A DNA stretch of 64,000 nt from Eretmocerus hayati (Eukaryota > Arthropoda > Insecta > Hymenoptera > Aphelinidae): assembly GCA_029851415.1 (NCBI GenBank), contig CM056743.1, positions 65,254,186-65,318,185 on the forward strand. Reading direction: 5' to 3'. Under the pieces are notes generated by a model. It was not told the DNA's origin and searched no databases. It saw only the letters and a program-made list of their open reading frames with translations. Position 1 is the first letter of the stretch. Each line of letters opens with the position of its first letter. Made by a program: the position numbers and the translations under genes. Below, one piece after another: positions 32,759-42,589 of this stretch.

Positions 32759-33058
32759 TTATGCCAAGCCCGCAGATCTCAAGCCCCTAGGATTCACCAG
32801 AACGACTCGTCCTTCAGTGTCGAAATTTTCGAAATCAAAATTCCTGTACAAGCGTCTACCACTGCGATCCACCCGCTTAATGATCGAGTCGTCACAAAGT
32901 AGAGCTAACTTATGTTGTAAAATGGCAGCCACGCTACGGTCCGGTTTTAGTTTCAAACCTCGATCGTCATTATTATTTCCAGGCTGTAGCCCTATATTAT
33001 GCACTATTGTTAAAAATACACTGGGTGAAGCAATCACCAATCCGAAAGGTTTATCCAT
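32759..33058 (-). CDS. Leader ORF D, about 99 aa, unknown
   Basis: Second leader ORF, first ATG at 33058; the frame is open a further 45 nt upstream to 33103. It starts with a hydrophobic portion (PFGLVIASPSVFLTIVH) and continues as a basic/charged tail (RVDRSGRRLYRNFDFENFDTEGRVVLVNPRG). It lies in a different frame from ORF C, 145 nt downstream. No family recognised. It could be an exon of a spliced accessory product with ORF C. Confidence 0.4.
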   Translation of the reverse strand: MDKPFGLVIASPSVFLTIVHNIGLQPGNNNDDRGLKLKPDRSVAAILQHKLALLCDDSIIKRVDRSGRRLYRNFDFENFDTEGRVVLVNPRGLRSAGLA

Positions 33059-33203
33059 TAATCTAAGAAAATCAGTGATTATAAATACGTAACTTATACT
33101 CAAGATTCAGAAGTTCAGCCAATCGTCGATTCGGGGACTTGTAGATTCGGCAACTCCAGAATTCAGCAGATCGAGAACTTCGGCAAATCGGAGATTCGGC
33201 CGT

Positions 33204-33629
33204 TCAGCGCGTTGCAGGGAATGGTTTCTCGTCGGGTTGTAGGTAACGGAGTTCGATGAATGTTCCTTGTTCGATGTAGGTGGTTTGATTGTAGATGGTA
33301 TCTGGATCGCCTTCCAGGAAAATTCCACTGATAGTCTCGGTCCTTGCAGTAATTCGAGTGAGGCGGACCGGGTCTTGAGTAATGTACCGGAATGGTTCTC
33401 GGGCGGTGATGCACTTGGCGTAGATAGTTTCTCTCAATGCTCGTCCCTTGAGTATGGCGACGATCACTAAATTAGATCCAGCTCCGATTGGTTGTATGAT
33501 GGTCCAGTCCAATTTCCCAACTTCAGAACGTGTCTCGATGTCGTAGAGGGTCCAGCGATAACTAGGGTGAATGTACGGGATGACGTGTAAGCCTGGCCTT
33601 GGGAGTAATGCCAAGGTTTGTTGATCCAT
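33204..33629 (-). CDS. Leader ORF C, about 141 aa, unknown
   Basis: From the first ATG (33629) an uninterrupted ORF begins just 3' of the primer site. The protein looks like a folded domain rather than random translation: mixed hydrophobic strands (HVIPYIHPSYRWTLYDIE, GSNLVIVAILKG, GTFIELRYLQPD) with few low-complexity runs. No signal peptide, membrane segment or zinc motif. I recognise no family. A protein upstream of gag on the same strand is unusual for insect gypsy elements; expression would need its own mRNA, splicing or reinitiation. Confidence 0.5.
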   Translation of the reverse strand: MDQQTLALLPRPGLHVIPYIHPSYRWTLYDIETRSEVGKLDWTIIQPIGAGSNLVIVAILKGRALRETIYAKCITAREPFRYITQDPVRLTRITARTETISGIFLEGDPDTIYNQTTYIEQGTFIELRYLQPDEKPFPATR

Positions 33630-33702
33630 AAATGTTCGGTGTTCACTGTCTGTCACTTGTCACTTCACTTGTCGATGAGTTCAAAGCACTACTTCCACGA
33701 AT

Positions 33703-33721
33703 AATCCCACCGCTGTCACCA
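33703..33721 (-). other. Primer binding site (tRNA-Leu-like)
   Basis: Four nt after the 5' LTR, the minus strand reads TGGTGACAGCGGTGGGATT. It starts with TGG as expected for pairing to CCA, and the rest resembles the complement of a tRNA-Leu acceptor/T arm (CCCACCGCTG...). The tRNA assignment is from memory. Confidence 0.7.
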
Positions 33722-33752
33722 AAACTGTTATGAATATGTCTGTTCGGAGCGG

Positions 33753-33971
33753 CTAAGTCGAAGGTTCCGACACTGTCGGAGTGGTTGCGTCCGTTGTTGA
33801 ATCCGGGAGAACGCCGCTTATCGCTTGGGGCCTACTTGTTTCTGCGCCTGCGCGCGCTAACTGTCGGGCCTGCTGTAGGGCGTAGATGTCGTAGGGTGTT
33901 GCGGCTCGGCGGGCTCCGGGGAGTCGATACAAACAGCGCGGGCAACGTTTGGGCCCGTCGCGCTCGGACAT
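33753..33971 (-). CDS. U5 ORF B, possible -1 frameshift extension of ORF A
   Basis: This frame lies -1 relative to ORF A and is open to a stop at 33753, 27 nt before the end of U5. After the heptamer it encodes RCPRCLYRLPG (a CxxC pair) and a helical Gln/Ala/Arg stretch. If entered by frameshift at 33947-33953 the fusion is about 139 aa; no independent start context is needed. Whether it is translated is unknown. Confidence 0.3.
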   Translation of the reverse strand: MSERDGPKRCPRCLYRLPGARRAATPYDIYALQQARQLARAGAETSRPQAISGVLPDSTTDATTPTVSEPST

Positions 33972-34171
33972 AGCCGTTTATCGATCACAGGCGTCGATTC
34001 GATCCCGTACTTAGTCAAATCAATTACCTCTGTAGTGCGACGGAGCGTGGATTCGGTGGATCTGGCGACCTTCAGAGGAGGTTGATGTTCCTCAGATTCG
34101 GCCTCGATTGCGGAACTAGCCCCTCGTGGTATTTTCGTCGGCCGTTCCGTCGAGGTTCCGGTCTCGCTCAT
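33857..34171 (-). CDS. U5 ORF A, 104 aa, with a SUMO-interaction-like motif
   Basis: A true ATG at 34171 lies about 340 nt downstream of the predicted transcription start, so it is the first long ORF on the genomic RNA. The peptide is Ser/Thr/Pro-rich with an acidic stretch and contains TTEVIDLTKYG; VIDLT matches the hydrophobic core of SUMO-interaction motifs (known motif class; function here is inference). It is intact in both LTRs, which is uninformative because they are nearly identical. It overlaps ORF B in the -1 frame with a slippery heptamer in between. Might also be a chance ORF in GC-rich U5. Confidence 0.4.
   Translation of the reverse strand: MSETGTSTERPTKIPRGASSAIEAESEEHQPPLKVARSTESTLRRTTEVIDLTKYGIESTPVIDKRLCPSATGPNVARAVCIDSPEPAEPQHPTTSTPYSRPDS
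33947..33953 (-). promoter_or_regulatory. Candidate -1 slippery heptamer C CCA AAC between ORF A and ORF B
   Basis: CCCAAAC fits X XXY YYZ with CCA and AAC as in-frame codons of ORF A (codons 74-75), and the -1 frame after it is ORF B. A duplicate is at 17170-17176. I could not define a convincing downstream pseudoknot. Confidence 0.35.
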
Positions 34172-34412
34172 TCACACTGCTGCTGCTTACTGGAACTGGA
34201 TTGAGATTTTTCACCGCGACCTCAGAAGGGTCGGCGAAGGCGGGAGCAACTGGGCGCTCAAGCGCCTATTCGGCAAGACTAACTGTCGGATTACTCACCA
34301 CTCGCGACGCGTCCGGATTATTATCACTTTTATTAGCGTTATTATGGGGTCGGGTTCGTTAACTCGTTAAGCGCTAAAGCGCAATGGAAGCAGTGACAAT
34401 GATTGAAGTGAC

Positions 34413-34418
34413 TTTATT
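34413..34418 (-). terminator. LTR polyadenylation signal AATAAA
   Basis: AATAAA on the minus strand about 95 nt after the predicted start, which defines a short R region. The functional copy for the transcript end is in the 3' LTR at 17636-17641. Confidence 0.6.
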
Positions 34419-34535
34419 GACAGAATGCAACCATATGACAGTACAAAAGGTGACGAATATAAGGCTCAGAGCGGTAGCAAGTCGACGGTATGCTGGTGCT
34501 CGAGCGAAGCTGCTTCTGGGCGCTGGTGCGCTGCC

Positions 34536-34556
34536 TATATAGACAAAATGACGTCA
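34536..34556 (-). promoter_or_regulatory. LTR core promoter: CRE palindrome plus TATA box
   Basis: On the minus strand TGACGTCA (34549-34556) is followed by TATATA (34536-34541), about 7 nt apart; transcription would start near 34508. U3 upstream holds further bZIP-like motifs: the copy of 18153-18175 has GACGTCAT and ATGACGTA, and TGCGTCA occurs near the equivalents of 17993 and 18029. The same core is at 17759-17779 in the 3' LTR. Confidence 0.7.
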
Positions 34557-37114
34557 CAGCTCAAGCGGCGTGGCTACGCCTACGAGACTCCTTGATTGGT
34601 TCTCAGTGCTGCGCGCGCAATTCCTCCGTAGCGCGCCATCATGGAGTCGGGCGAGGCCAACGTGTGCGAGGGGCGGTTCTGTTGCGCGATTCGTTAGCGG
34701 CCATAATTGATCGGGTGCGTTGTGCATCTGCGCATTCCAAGGAGGAGGGTCCATCTCCCGGCTGGCATACGTGCGTCATTAGCTCGTTCCTCGATTGGTC
34801 GATGGCGATTGCGTCATTTACCCGTTCATCTCTGGGAGGAAGCGGGCACCTGCTTGTTGTTGCCAGGCGGCGCGCATCGGTGTTGCCAAGCGTATGCGAC
34901 GTTGCCGTGTGTGGTACGTGCTGCGTATGGAGACGTCATATCAATGACGTATGCTGCTATTATTGATCGCCCGTTCTTCGGCCACCGTGTCGCTGCCTCT
35001 CCCGACCGTGTTACTGATGGCTCCCATGCCCGTCGTGTGTCCACAGCATATTCTGAAATCATGAGTCCCAGCTTGGGACTCGTAGCTTATATCAACAACG
35101 TGTCCTCGGAGCAATGGGGATCGTTAGTTTTATGATTGGTTAGTCATTAGAATTCAATATTCTTCGAGATTCGAGAGCCACCCTCAACTGCGAGACGCAA
35201 CCCTGAACGAATGCGGAATGCTAGTTTACATCTTCGATTACGCGTGGGAACTCTCTTGATGGAAGCACAGACTTGTGTGAATGCGGAATGGTAGGTTACA
35301 TCTTGGAGTATGCGTGCGCAGCTCGCTTCCTTCTCGTTACGCACTCCGAGGAGAGAAACTCCGGTTCACGGATCCATGTCCGTCCGGACCCGAGGTTTTT
35401 ACACCTTAACAACATCATGCGTCAGCGCTTGCGGCGCGCCGCCAAGTATTAGTCAGTAAAACAGCTTGGAATTTTGGAATCAAAACAAGAATTTTTTGTG
35501 GTAAACTGGAGCTCAAATTTCATGTTTTCTGGTTTTTTCTGATGATTTATGTATTAGAAAATTGTGGTCAGTCGTCGTCGGAATTTTTAAAGGTGATGAA
35601 AATTATCCACAAGAACCAGCCTGATTCGGTTGCGTGTGTGTGTGTGTGCGTGCGTGTCATGCTCATGCATCAGCTGCATGGTGCGTATGGTACGAGCAGC
35701 CGACGCCGCGCGTTAAACCACAACAAAACACGGTGCGCTAATTTAGCCAAGTTTTTTGATGTTCCATGTATTTCAGATTTCTGAAAGAGGTCGATTTTCC
35801 CTCGCCCTCGCGCGGGCTCAATTGTCGTTGATTTTGTGCTAGTCCATCCATACTGATGCGAGGAATTACAAGTTCTCGTTAAATATTGTTCTTGATTACT
35901 GATTTCTACATACTTAAGGGAAGGGTCCACACATTTTCGGAATTTCCACATTATTAGTGATTCTAGGGTTCATGTTACACATTATATGGAAGTACCCATA
36001 AATATATCTTATTCTGGTGCTGAATTAGCCATTCTGATAGTTCAGATACTCAAAATATCAAACCTAACCTCAAAAAAGCACTGATAAACAAAACTGAGGT
36101 TGGTGCATACTCTATCGATGGACATATCTGTGCTTGGAGGTATGTATTCGAAGGGTCAAAAGGCAACTTTTTGTATTGAGGTAATGGTGGAATTCTTCTT
36201 TGAAGGTGATTTGTTAAGTAATTCCCAATAATTTATCGTCAAATTATCAATTCATTGGTAAATTTATTGATGAATATCATCCCAAAATTCATAAATGAAT
36301 GAATTCCATCATTATCTCAATACAAAAAGTTGCCTTTTGACCCTTCGAATACATACCTCCAAGCACAGATATGTCCATCGATATAGTATGCACCAACCTC
36401 AGTTTTGGTAATCAGTGCTTTTATGAGGTTAGGTTTGATATTTTGAGTATCTGAGCTATCAGAATGGCTAATTTAGCACCAGAATAAGATATATTTATGG
36501 GTACTCCCATATAATGTGTAATATGAACCCTAGAATCACTAATAATGTGGAAATTCCGAAAATGTGTGGACCCTTCCCTTAAGTATGTAGAAATCAGTAA
36601 TCAAGAACAATATTTAACGAGAACTTGTAATTCCTCGCATCAGTATGGATGGACTAGCACAAAATCAACGACAATTGAGCCCGCGCGAGAGCGAGGGAAA
36701 ATCGACCTCTTTCAGAAATCTGAAATACATGGAACATCAAAAAACTTGGCTAAATTAGCGCACCGTGTTTTGTTGTGGTTTAACGCGCGGCGTCGGCTGC
36801 TCGTACCATACGCACCATGCAGCTGATGCATGAGCATGACACGCACGCACACACACACACCCGCAACCGGATCAGGCTGGTTCTTGTGGATAATTTCCAT
36901 CACCTTTAAAAATTCCGACGACGACTGACCACAATTTTCTAATACATAAATCATCAGAAAAAACCAGAAAACATGAAATTTGAGCTCCTGTTTACCACAA
37001 AAAATTCTTGTTTTGATTTCAAATTTCCAAACTGTTTTACCGACTAATACTTGGCGGCGCGCCGCATGCGCCGCCGCAAGCGCTGCCGCATGATGTAGAC
37101 GCAGCCACACGATT

Positions 37115-38140
37115 GGGCCCAGCCACGGTTACACAGGTCCTACAACTCTCGTCGTGGGGGAGGGTCCGCTATTGGGGCGACGAAAGCTCCACTTTTTCGC
37201 CACCATGCGTCTCTACTTATCCTTCGACTCCGAGCCGGGTGCGTGCGCGCAGAAGAGGAAATCGTCTGCTGCTATCTGTGCACCTTCGACCGAGACAGCT
37301 CGGCCGACGTTGATACGGTTTTCATTTAACCATGCTCTCACGCGATATTATAACGAGCCCCGGTTGAATTGATAGTAGAATCATCTGCTGATCAATGCGG
37401 GGGTTCCCCAGCTAGGACGATGCGTTCCCGGAACGTACCTCAGAAGGTTCCGATGGGAACCAGGAAACGTTTCAGCCAAGAGACTGTGGGCCGTAGGGGC
37501 GCCGTTGCGGCTACGTACGAATGTCCGCAAGTGAAACCGTTCCTCACAGGTTGTCTCATGATCACCGGAACGTTTCATACGTTTTCGCATAACAATTGTT
37601 AAACAAATAATTTTCAGTTATTTTTTCCTTGTTGATTCTTGCCCGATAGATTTACAGTTTCATCATCCCCCTATATCTGATCAGCCTTATTTATGTTTCA
37701 GTCCAGTCAATGGGATCGCACCGATGGCCTGCGAGAGTACGAATTGAATAAACCAATTTTCCTTATTTATTTAATGAAAAAATTTCTAAGTTCTTAGTTG
37801 CACGAGCAACGAATACGAAACCATTACAAAACTCGATCATGAGACAACCTGTGGGGAACGGTTTCGTCTGCGGACATTCGTACGTAGCCGCAACGGCGCC
37901 CCTACGGTGTACAGTCTCTTCGCGATCGGTTTCCATGGGAACCGTCACCGTCCTAACTGGGTCGTGTGCTAATCTTTGAGTATCGCCAAACTCACGCTAG
38001 TCATAAGCCCCGAATGGGACCAACAAGCTAAGAAGCAGTTTTGCGATGATTTTGAACGAATGTGTGCGTGGCCGAGGGGTTAGCGTACTCGAGACACTTT
38101 TGCACGCTATGATCCCAGGGTTCAAATCCCGGGCGGGTCA
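37115..38140. repeat. Left arm of a large inverted repeat (partner 44545-45005)
   Basis: CGTTGATACG, CGCGATATTATAACGAG, GATCAATGCGGGGGTT and the tRNA-like segment all recur as inverse complement at 44545-45005. The left arm is longer because a 555-bp TIR element interrupts it. Some 6.4 kb of other repeats separate the arms. Confidence 0.8.
37407..37961. mobile_element. 555-bp TIR element with CCCAG ends, nested in the inverted-repeat arm
   Basis: The left end CCCAGCTAGGACG and the right end CGTCCTAACTGGG are inverse complements. Subterminal inverted repeats of about 130 bp (CGTAGGGGCGCCGTTGCGGC at 37491 against GCCGCAACGGCGCCCCTACG near 37889) continue inward. The opposite arm lacks the insert (GGGGGTTCGTATGC) and thus shows the empty site; TC is duplicated on both sides. 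Noncoding. Confidence 0.8.
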
Positions 38141-38150
38141 ATTTTTTTTC
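38060..38150 (+). other. tRNA-derived pol III promoter segment (SINE-like head)
   Basis: TGGCCGAGGGGTTAGCG matches a tRNA A box and GGTTCAAATCC a B box, about 45 nt apart, followed by a T8 run at 38141-38148. The acceptor stem does not pair, so it is not a usable tRNA gene. An inverted copy lies at 44545-44630. Confidence 0.6.
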
Positions 38151-38700
38151 TTTTCTTCCAATGCAGCTATTACTATTGAGAAACCGTCAGTGATCGGTAC
38201 ATTCATTTTTGTTTTTCTTAAAAATCCAAAATCTTTCATGAACATTTTGAAGTCCTTTGCGATTATTTCATCTTCGTTCATAATTCATCTTCTGTGAACT
38301 TGAGCTAATATTTTTGACAGATCAGTTGAAATACAGTTCCCTTAATCGCAGGAATTTGTTCAAAACGTCAATTATTCTCTAACTAGGAATATAGTTGTTT
38401 TCTGATCAATGGGACATTATAATGTTCACGTCTAACAGTCCGTTTGACTTTCTAATAATCCTCCTGAATCTTTCTTTTTAGTATTACCTTGTTATTCTAT
38501 CAATGGCTAGTGATTTCATGTAATTTTTTCGTGTATGTCGTATGAAATGAAAGGAGATGGAAAACACGTTTTTCAGATTCCAAGATTCATCCTTGTGAAA
38601 GGATGAATTTTGGCACCCCAATGAATTTTTAAATTCCTCGTTGAATCCGGGTTTTGGATTTTTTGACCTGTTCTTCGCCAATGTAACGCCTGATAGGGAA
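38151..38700. other. No supportable gene
   Basis: AT-rich sequence next to the truncated gypsy copy. The ORF at 38484-38828 is an overlap shadow of its end. Confidence 0.4.
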
Positions 38701-40236
38701 TTATAGTTTGTCCAACTCCTTGTCAACAAGAGGAACGATTTTAAAAGGTAGTGGACGTGGCTTGAGAAACACTGGTTTCGCACCTGGCTTGAGAGAAAGC
38801 TTAACTTTTGAATTTTTGACTTTACCAAGCTTTTTGCTAGTAAGGTTTTGATACTTTTTGAATAAGCTCTCGATGAAAAAATCTATATCCTCAGCATGAA
38901 CATCTGGAGTATCAATGCTAAGAATTGAGGCAAAAATTTGTTGCAAAGAATTTTTGAATCGAATGAATTGACGTATCCACTCGCGTCCCATTAGGGGTGA
39001 AAGTTTGACCGGAGTCATGTAAAGATTGAGTGTAAATTCTTTATTCGCAAATATAATATTCTCAGATAAATACCCAATCACTCGAACGTTTGTACCGCAA
39101 TACGACACCAACTGAAGACTTGTAGACCGCAGCTCGTATGGCTTGAAGAGTCGTTGGGCTTGGCTGACCTCCATCAAGGTCACTGCCGAGCCAGAGTCTG
39201 CCTTGAAATTGATGCGATGACCGTTGACTTCGACGGTGGTGTAGAAATTTTCTCGATGGTTCAGCTGTTCAGGCAGCTGAGGTGCAGCTTCTACAGCAAC
39301 AACCTCCTCGATGTGTAAAATATCTTGAATTTCATCATTGTAGTCGAAGTTGTAATTTTCCTCCAACGTTTGTACTCGTCCTGTAGTAGACGGACGCTGG
39401 AATTTTTTCTTGGAGCATACCTTCGCCAAGTGTCCTTTGCGTTTGCAGAACAAACATTCCACACTTCTAGGCACTCTGCAATCTGGAGCATCATGATCGG
39501 GCGAACCGCACCGGTAGCACTTTTTATCTGCTGAACCTCGATTGTTTGACGTAGCGGGCTTTGAATCCGAACCCGAAGGTGTATTATTCTTTGGTTGATT
39601 TTTGTTCTGGTTCTTGCGCACATTTTTATTTGCATGTAGATAATTAACGGATGACGTAGGCTTTGAATTTACTGTATTAGTTTCCTTTTCAGAAAGTTCC
39701 ATCGCGAGTGCAATTTGTAACGCTTTAGTAAAAGTGAGATCAGCTGTCTCGAGCAATTTACTTTGCATGCGCCTACTACGCAGACCAAGAACAAATTGAT
39801 TCCGTAAAGCTTTTTGAGAGTACGAACTAAAATCACAAGTAGTACTCAACTTTGTAATTGCGTTAGCAAAATCTTGAACGCCTTCTCCATCCAGCTACTT
39901 CCTCGTGTGAAATTTGAAGCACTCCGCAATTTCAAGCGTTGCTGGAGCGAACAGTTCCTTCAATTTGGCGGTAAGAGCGGCGTAGTTTTTCTTGTACGGA
40001 TCCTCACTGCCATCACTGTCGCACAGCGTATCGTAGACTTTTTCGCCGACGTAGTGTAGTAGGAGAGGCACTTTTTCTTCTTCATTTGTAATTTTCATAA
40101 TTACAAAACTACCCTCAAGACGTTGTATCCACCTGTCCCAGTTGGATGAGCCAGGCATAAATGGCTGTATTTGCAAGTGATTTGCAGGCGCCAAATTTTG
40201 CGTGGCAGCGGCAGTGGCAGCAGCAGCCTCTGCCAT
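38701..40236 (-). pseudogene. Second gypsy element: gag-protease with one nonsense codon, truncated at the start of RT
   Basis: The first ATG is at 40236 (Ala-rich start, then FMPGSSNWDRWIQRLEGSF, a typical gypsy gag opening). The frame continues to 38701, broken only by TAG at 39895-39897. After it come RNQFVLGLRSRRMQSKLL, two zinc knuckles (CYRCGSPDHDAPDC and CLFCKRKGHLAKVC), protease FKADSGSAVTLM and LMGREW, then the RT lead-in FLKPRPLPFKI...DKELDKL, where sequence similarity ends. RT, RNase H and integrase are missing. Gag and Pol would be in one frame here, unlike the 18.5 kb element, so this is a different gypsy lineage. A primer-site/LTR junction lies upstream at 40581-40600. Confidence 0.9.
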
Positions 40237-40580
40237 TATGTACTTGAATTTGAATTGAGGGTTACCAGCGGACAATCAACGTCTTGCTGGAATCGAATCG
40301 AAATGTATGTAAATGCACGAGCACGAGGTATCACTTCAATGAGCACTGAATCGCGAGCCACAATTTGTTCGTAGAGACTACCGTCGCTACGAGACAATTC
40401 GAATAAAATGCGTTGTAACGCGTGCTATAACGTAAAAGCACTGTAATGTACATGCACTGCACCACTGTAATTGGCACAAGTGCGCGGCTGATCATGCTGC
40501 TGCGCTAATGGCCGCCGGCTCACACTTTTGCTCCGACACGAGACTTGCACTGTTCACTCCGAAGATGTAATTGAAATTCA

Positions 40581-40860
40581 CGATCCTCGTCGCCACTTGT
40601 TACGTATTTGAAAGACGTGGGTATTTAGGTTGAGGAAAGCACAAGTCGTGATGTACTAATAACTATGCACTTTACTCACTAATAAGTTGAAGAGGTTGAA
40701 TATGATACAGTAGAGATTGTACATATGATGTTACTCGTACTACGTGCTGACGCGAAGTGTCTGCTCTCGCGCAACAGCCGCGGCAACTCGGGTACTGCCA
40801 TACGCGCATGTCCACGCACACATTCATGCATTCACACGCACGCATATATGTAATCATATG
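40581..40860 (-). repeat. Primer site and partial 5' LTR of the second gypsy element
   Basis: On the minus strand ...CGTAACA, then AG, then TGGCGACGAGGATCG (40595-40581) reads as LTR end, spacer and primer binding site. The LTR extends to higher coordinates but its far end is not identifiable before the hairpin at 40886. Confidence 0.55.
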
Positions 40861-40885
40861 ATGAACCCAACATATCTGATACATC

Positions 40886-41095
40886 AGGCTTCAGGTTTGT
40901 TATTCTTTGGATCGTCATGATATTTTTGAACGATCTTATAATAGAGCACAGACATAACGTCTGGCTCCTGTCGATACAGATAAATAGAATGAGCCCATTT
41001 AACTGTATCGACAGGAGCCAGACGTTATGTCTGTGCTCTATCACAAGATCGTTCAAAAATATCATGACAATCTGAAGAATAACAAACCTGAAGAC
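40886..41095. repeat. Hairpin element, arms about 95 bp
   Basis: CTTCAGGTTTGTTATTCTT at the left faces AAGAATAACAAACCTGAAG at the right. The inner part (GCACAGACATAACGTCTGGC and complement) is near-perfect. Foldback-type, noncoding. Confidence 0.85.
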
Positions 41096-41744
41096 TGATG
41101 AGGTCCACAAAACCTAGTGGACGGAACATAGCAATAAAATTTCTTTCATGAAATTTTGGGAATTTATTTAGTTCCCCACCGTCCTTCAAGATCGATGAGA
41201 CCAAATAATCAACTCATATATCTGATACATCCATCGACGCGAAAAAATCTGAATTTCACGGAGAAAATACCCCCAAGTTTGGAAAATGTCAACATAATCT
41301 CGAAAAAATTACTTCTTTGCAAAAAACTTATTTTTCAGCCCAGAGGCAATATTTTATTCAGAATCGGACATTTGCAGAATACTGATTTCAAATAACTTCA
41401 AAATTTTATGGAACGATTTGGATTCTTAAGGGCATGTGAAAGCTGACTTTTACCGACTGAGCGGACCGTGCTATGAGCAAGGAAGGTTGGGTGAGATATC
41501 CTTATATATATCATAAGGACGGGGGCGGAGGGGTATCGTGACTTAGGAGAGAATGTAACTCGACGATTAGTCAACATATCAGTCGCAATACGACCTGATT
41601 TATACATAATAGCTGTATCTCTATGCTCGAGTCCATGCTTCTTGATGCATACATAGACTCATGACTGAATACCTTGCTATCTGCAAGTTATACTGATGAT
41701 GATGGAGATTACTGATGCGGAGAATAAAGGTTCCCGTTCACATT
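41096..41744. other. No supportable gene
   Basis: AT-rich sequence with short ORFs only. CATGTGAAAGCTGACTTTTACCGAC at about 41433 recurs inverted near 44460, so parts belong to the surrounding inverted-repeat complex. Confidence 0.4.
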
Positions 41745-42055
41745 TTTTATATACTTTCAAGTATATTTTTTATGTGACATCTAGTGATGATTCTGGTGGG
41801 GCTCACATTTTGTATATACTTGCATTCAAGTATATTTTTTATGCGACATCTAATGATAATTCTGGTGGGGCTCACATTTTCTATATACTTGCATTCAAGT
41901 ATATTTTTTATGTGACATCTAGTGATGATTCTGGTGGGGCTCACATTTTCTATATACTTGCATTCAAGTATATTTTTTATGCGACATCTAATGATAATTC
42001 TGCTGGGGCTCACATTTTCTATATACTTGCATTCAAGTATATTTTTTATGTGTCA
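41745..42055. repeat. 69-bp tandem repeat with alternating variants
   Basis: About 4.4 units of 69 bp (CTGGTGGGGCTCACATTTT landmark at 41793 and 41862, then onward). Units alternate between a TGTGACATCTAGTGATGAT and a GCGACATCTAATGATAAT version, giving a 138-bp higher-order period. As 69 is divisible by 3 both strands are open, but the repetitive peptide is not a credible gene. Confidence 0.9.
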
Positions 42056-42589
42056 TTTTTGCTGAACTATCACTTTCACTCTTAAAAACACATTTTTGTA
42101 CTATGTGTATTCATTTTAAGTGAAGTGATTTTTGCAGAAATATTTTCCTTGGTAACTTTTTCTCCAAGCAATCACTCGTATGCACATCTCTACACATCCT
42201 TGAGTTACTTTGTCAGTTCCAAGAAAAGAAAACCTGTTCAAATCTGTTTTGATTCTGACACCTAACTGCCTCTCGTTGGCCAAAGTCATGTATTAATGTT
42301 ACCGCTGGACCTGAAAGAATTCTTGATGTTAGTATCACTACTCATGTTTTAGGTATTCTTCAGATTGTATTGAATGTATTATTCAGATTGTAGACTCAAA
42401 TTCGACTCTATTTGAGACTCAAAACAATTCCAGAATTTCATGCGGAGCAACTCGACAAAGATAATTTGTTCCAAAAATTTTGGGATACAAAGTTCAAGAT
42501 TAATAATAAACAACTAGAAATCAGTAAATACAGATAGAAGCTATGAAGATATTATTGGAGTACATACATTCATGACATTCCTTGAAATG

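Larger units (their letters stand above)
16949..35411 (-). mobile_element. Complete 18.5 kb Ty3/gypsy LTR retrotransposon with accessory ORFs and a macro domain
   Basis: Identical-length 1,686-bp LTRs flank a minus-strand internal region with primer site, leader ORFs, leader minisatellite, gag, pol (PR-RT-RH-macro-IN), an extra 3' ORF and a polypurine tract. The 4-bp target duplication ACAT is at 16945-16948 and 35412-35415. The order PR, RT, RNase H, integrase and the DD35E and GPY/F motifs place it in Ty3/gypsy (Metaviridae-type). Usual elements of this type are roughly 5-10 kb; the excess lies in the long LTRs, the 2.4 kb leader and about 6.4 kb after pol. gag and pol show no internal stop. 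The LTRs differ at one position (G at 17877, A at 34654), so the insertion is very recent and may still be active. It sits in one arm of foldback element B. Confidence 0.95.
33726..35411 (-). repeat. 5' LTR of the gypsy element
   Basis: In the element's orientation it runs TGTTAAGG...CATAACA, 1,686 bp, with canonical TG...CA ends. By promoter and polyadenylation motifs, U3 spans about 35411-34510, R about 34510-34390 and U5 about 34390-33726. Offset to the other LTR is exactly 16,777 bp. Confidence 0.95.
16936..37106. mobile_element. Foldback element B (about 1.7 kb), split by the gypsy insertion
   Basis: The left end CGCTGCGTCTACAT (up to 16948) continues after the gypsy element at 35416 (CATGCGTCAGCGCTTGCGG) and is mirrored at the right end (GCCGCATGATGTAGACGCAGCC, ending 37106). 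Without the gypsy and one target copy it is about 1.7 kb with arms of about 830 bp around a centre near 36255. Arms are highly similar: the ORFs mirrored at 35670-35951 and 36545-36826 differ by about one residue. The arms contain (GT)n and no credible gene. Confidence 0.8.

Noticed and set aside
36545..36826. 93-aa ORF duplicated at 35670-35951
   Set aside because: Conservation between the two copies is explained by their being opposite arms of one palindrome.
38060..38150. Functional tRNA gene
   Set aside because: A and B boxes are good, but the flanking 7-nt acceptor halves do not pair and the anticodon arm is not convincing.
41696..42085. Repetitive 129-aa protein
   Set aside because: Open only because the 69-bp unit is a multiple of three; both strands are open and the peptide is nearly pure repeat.
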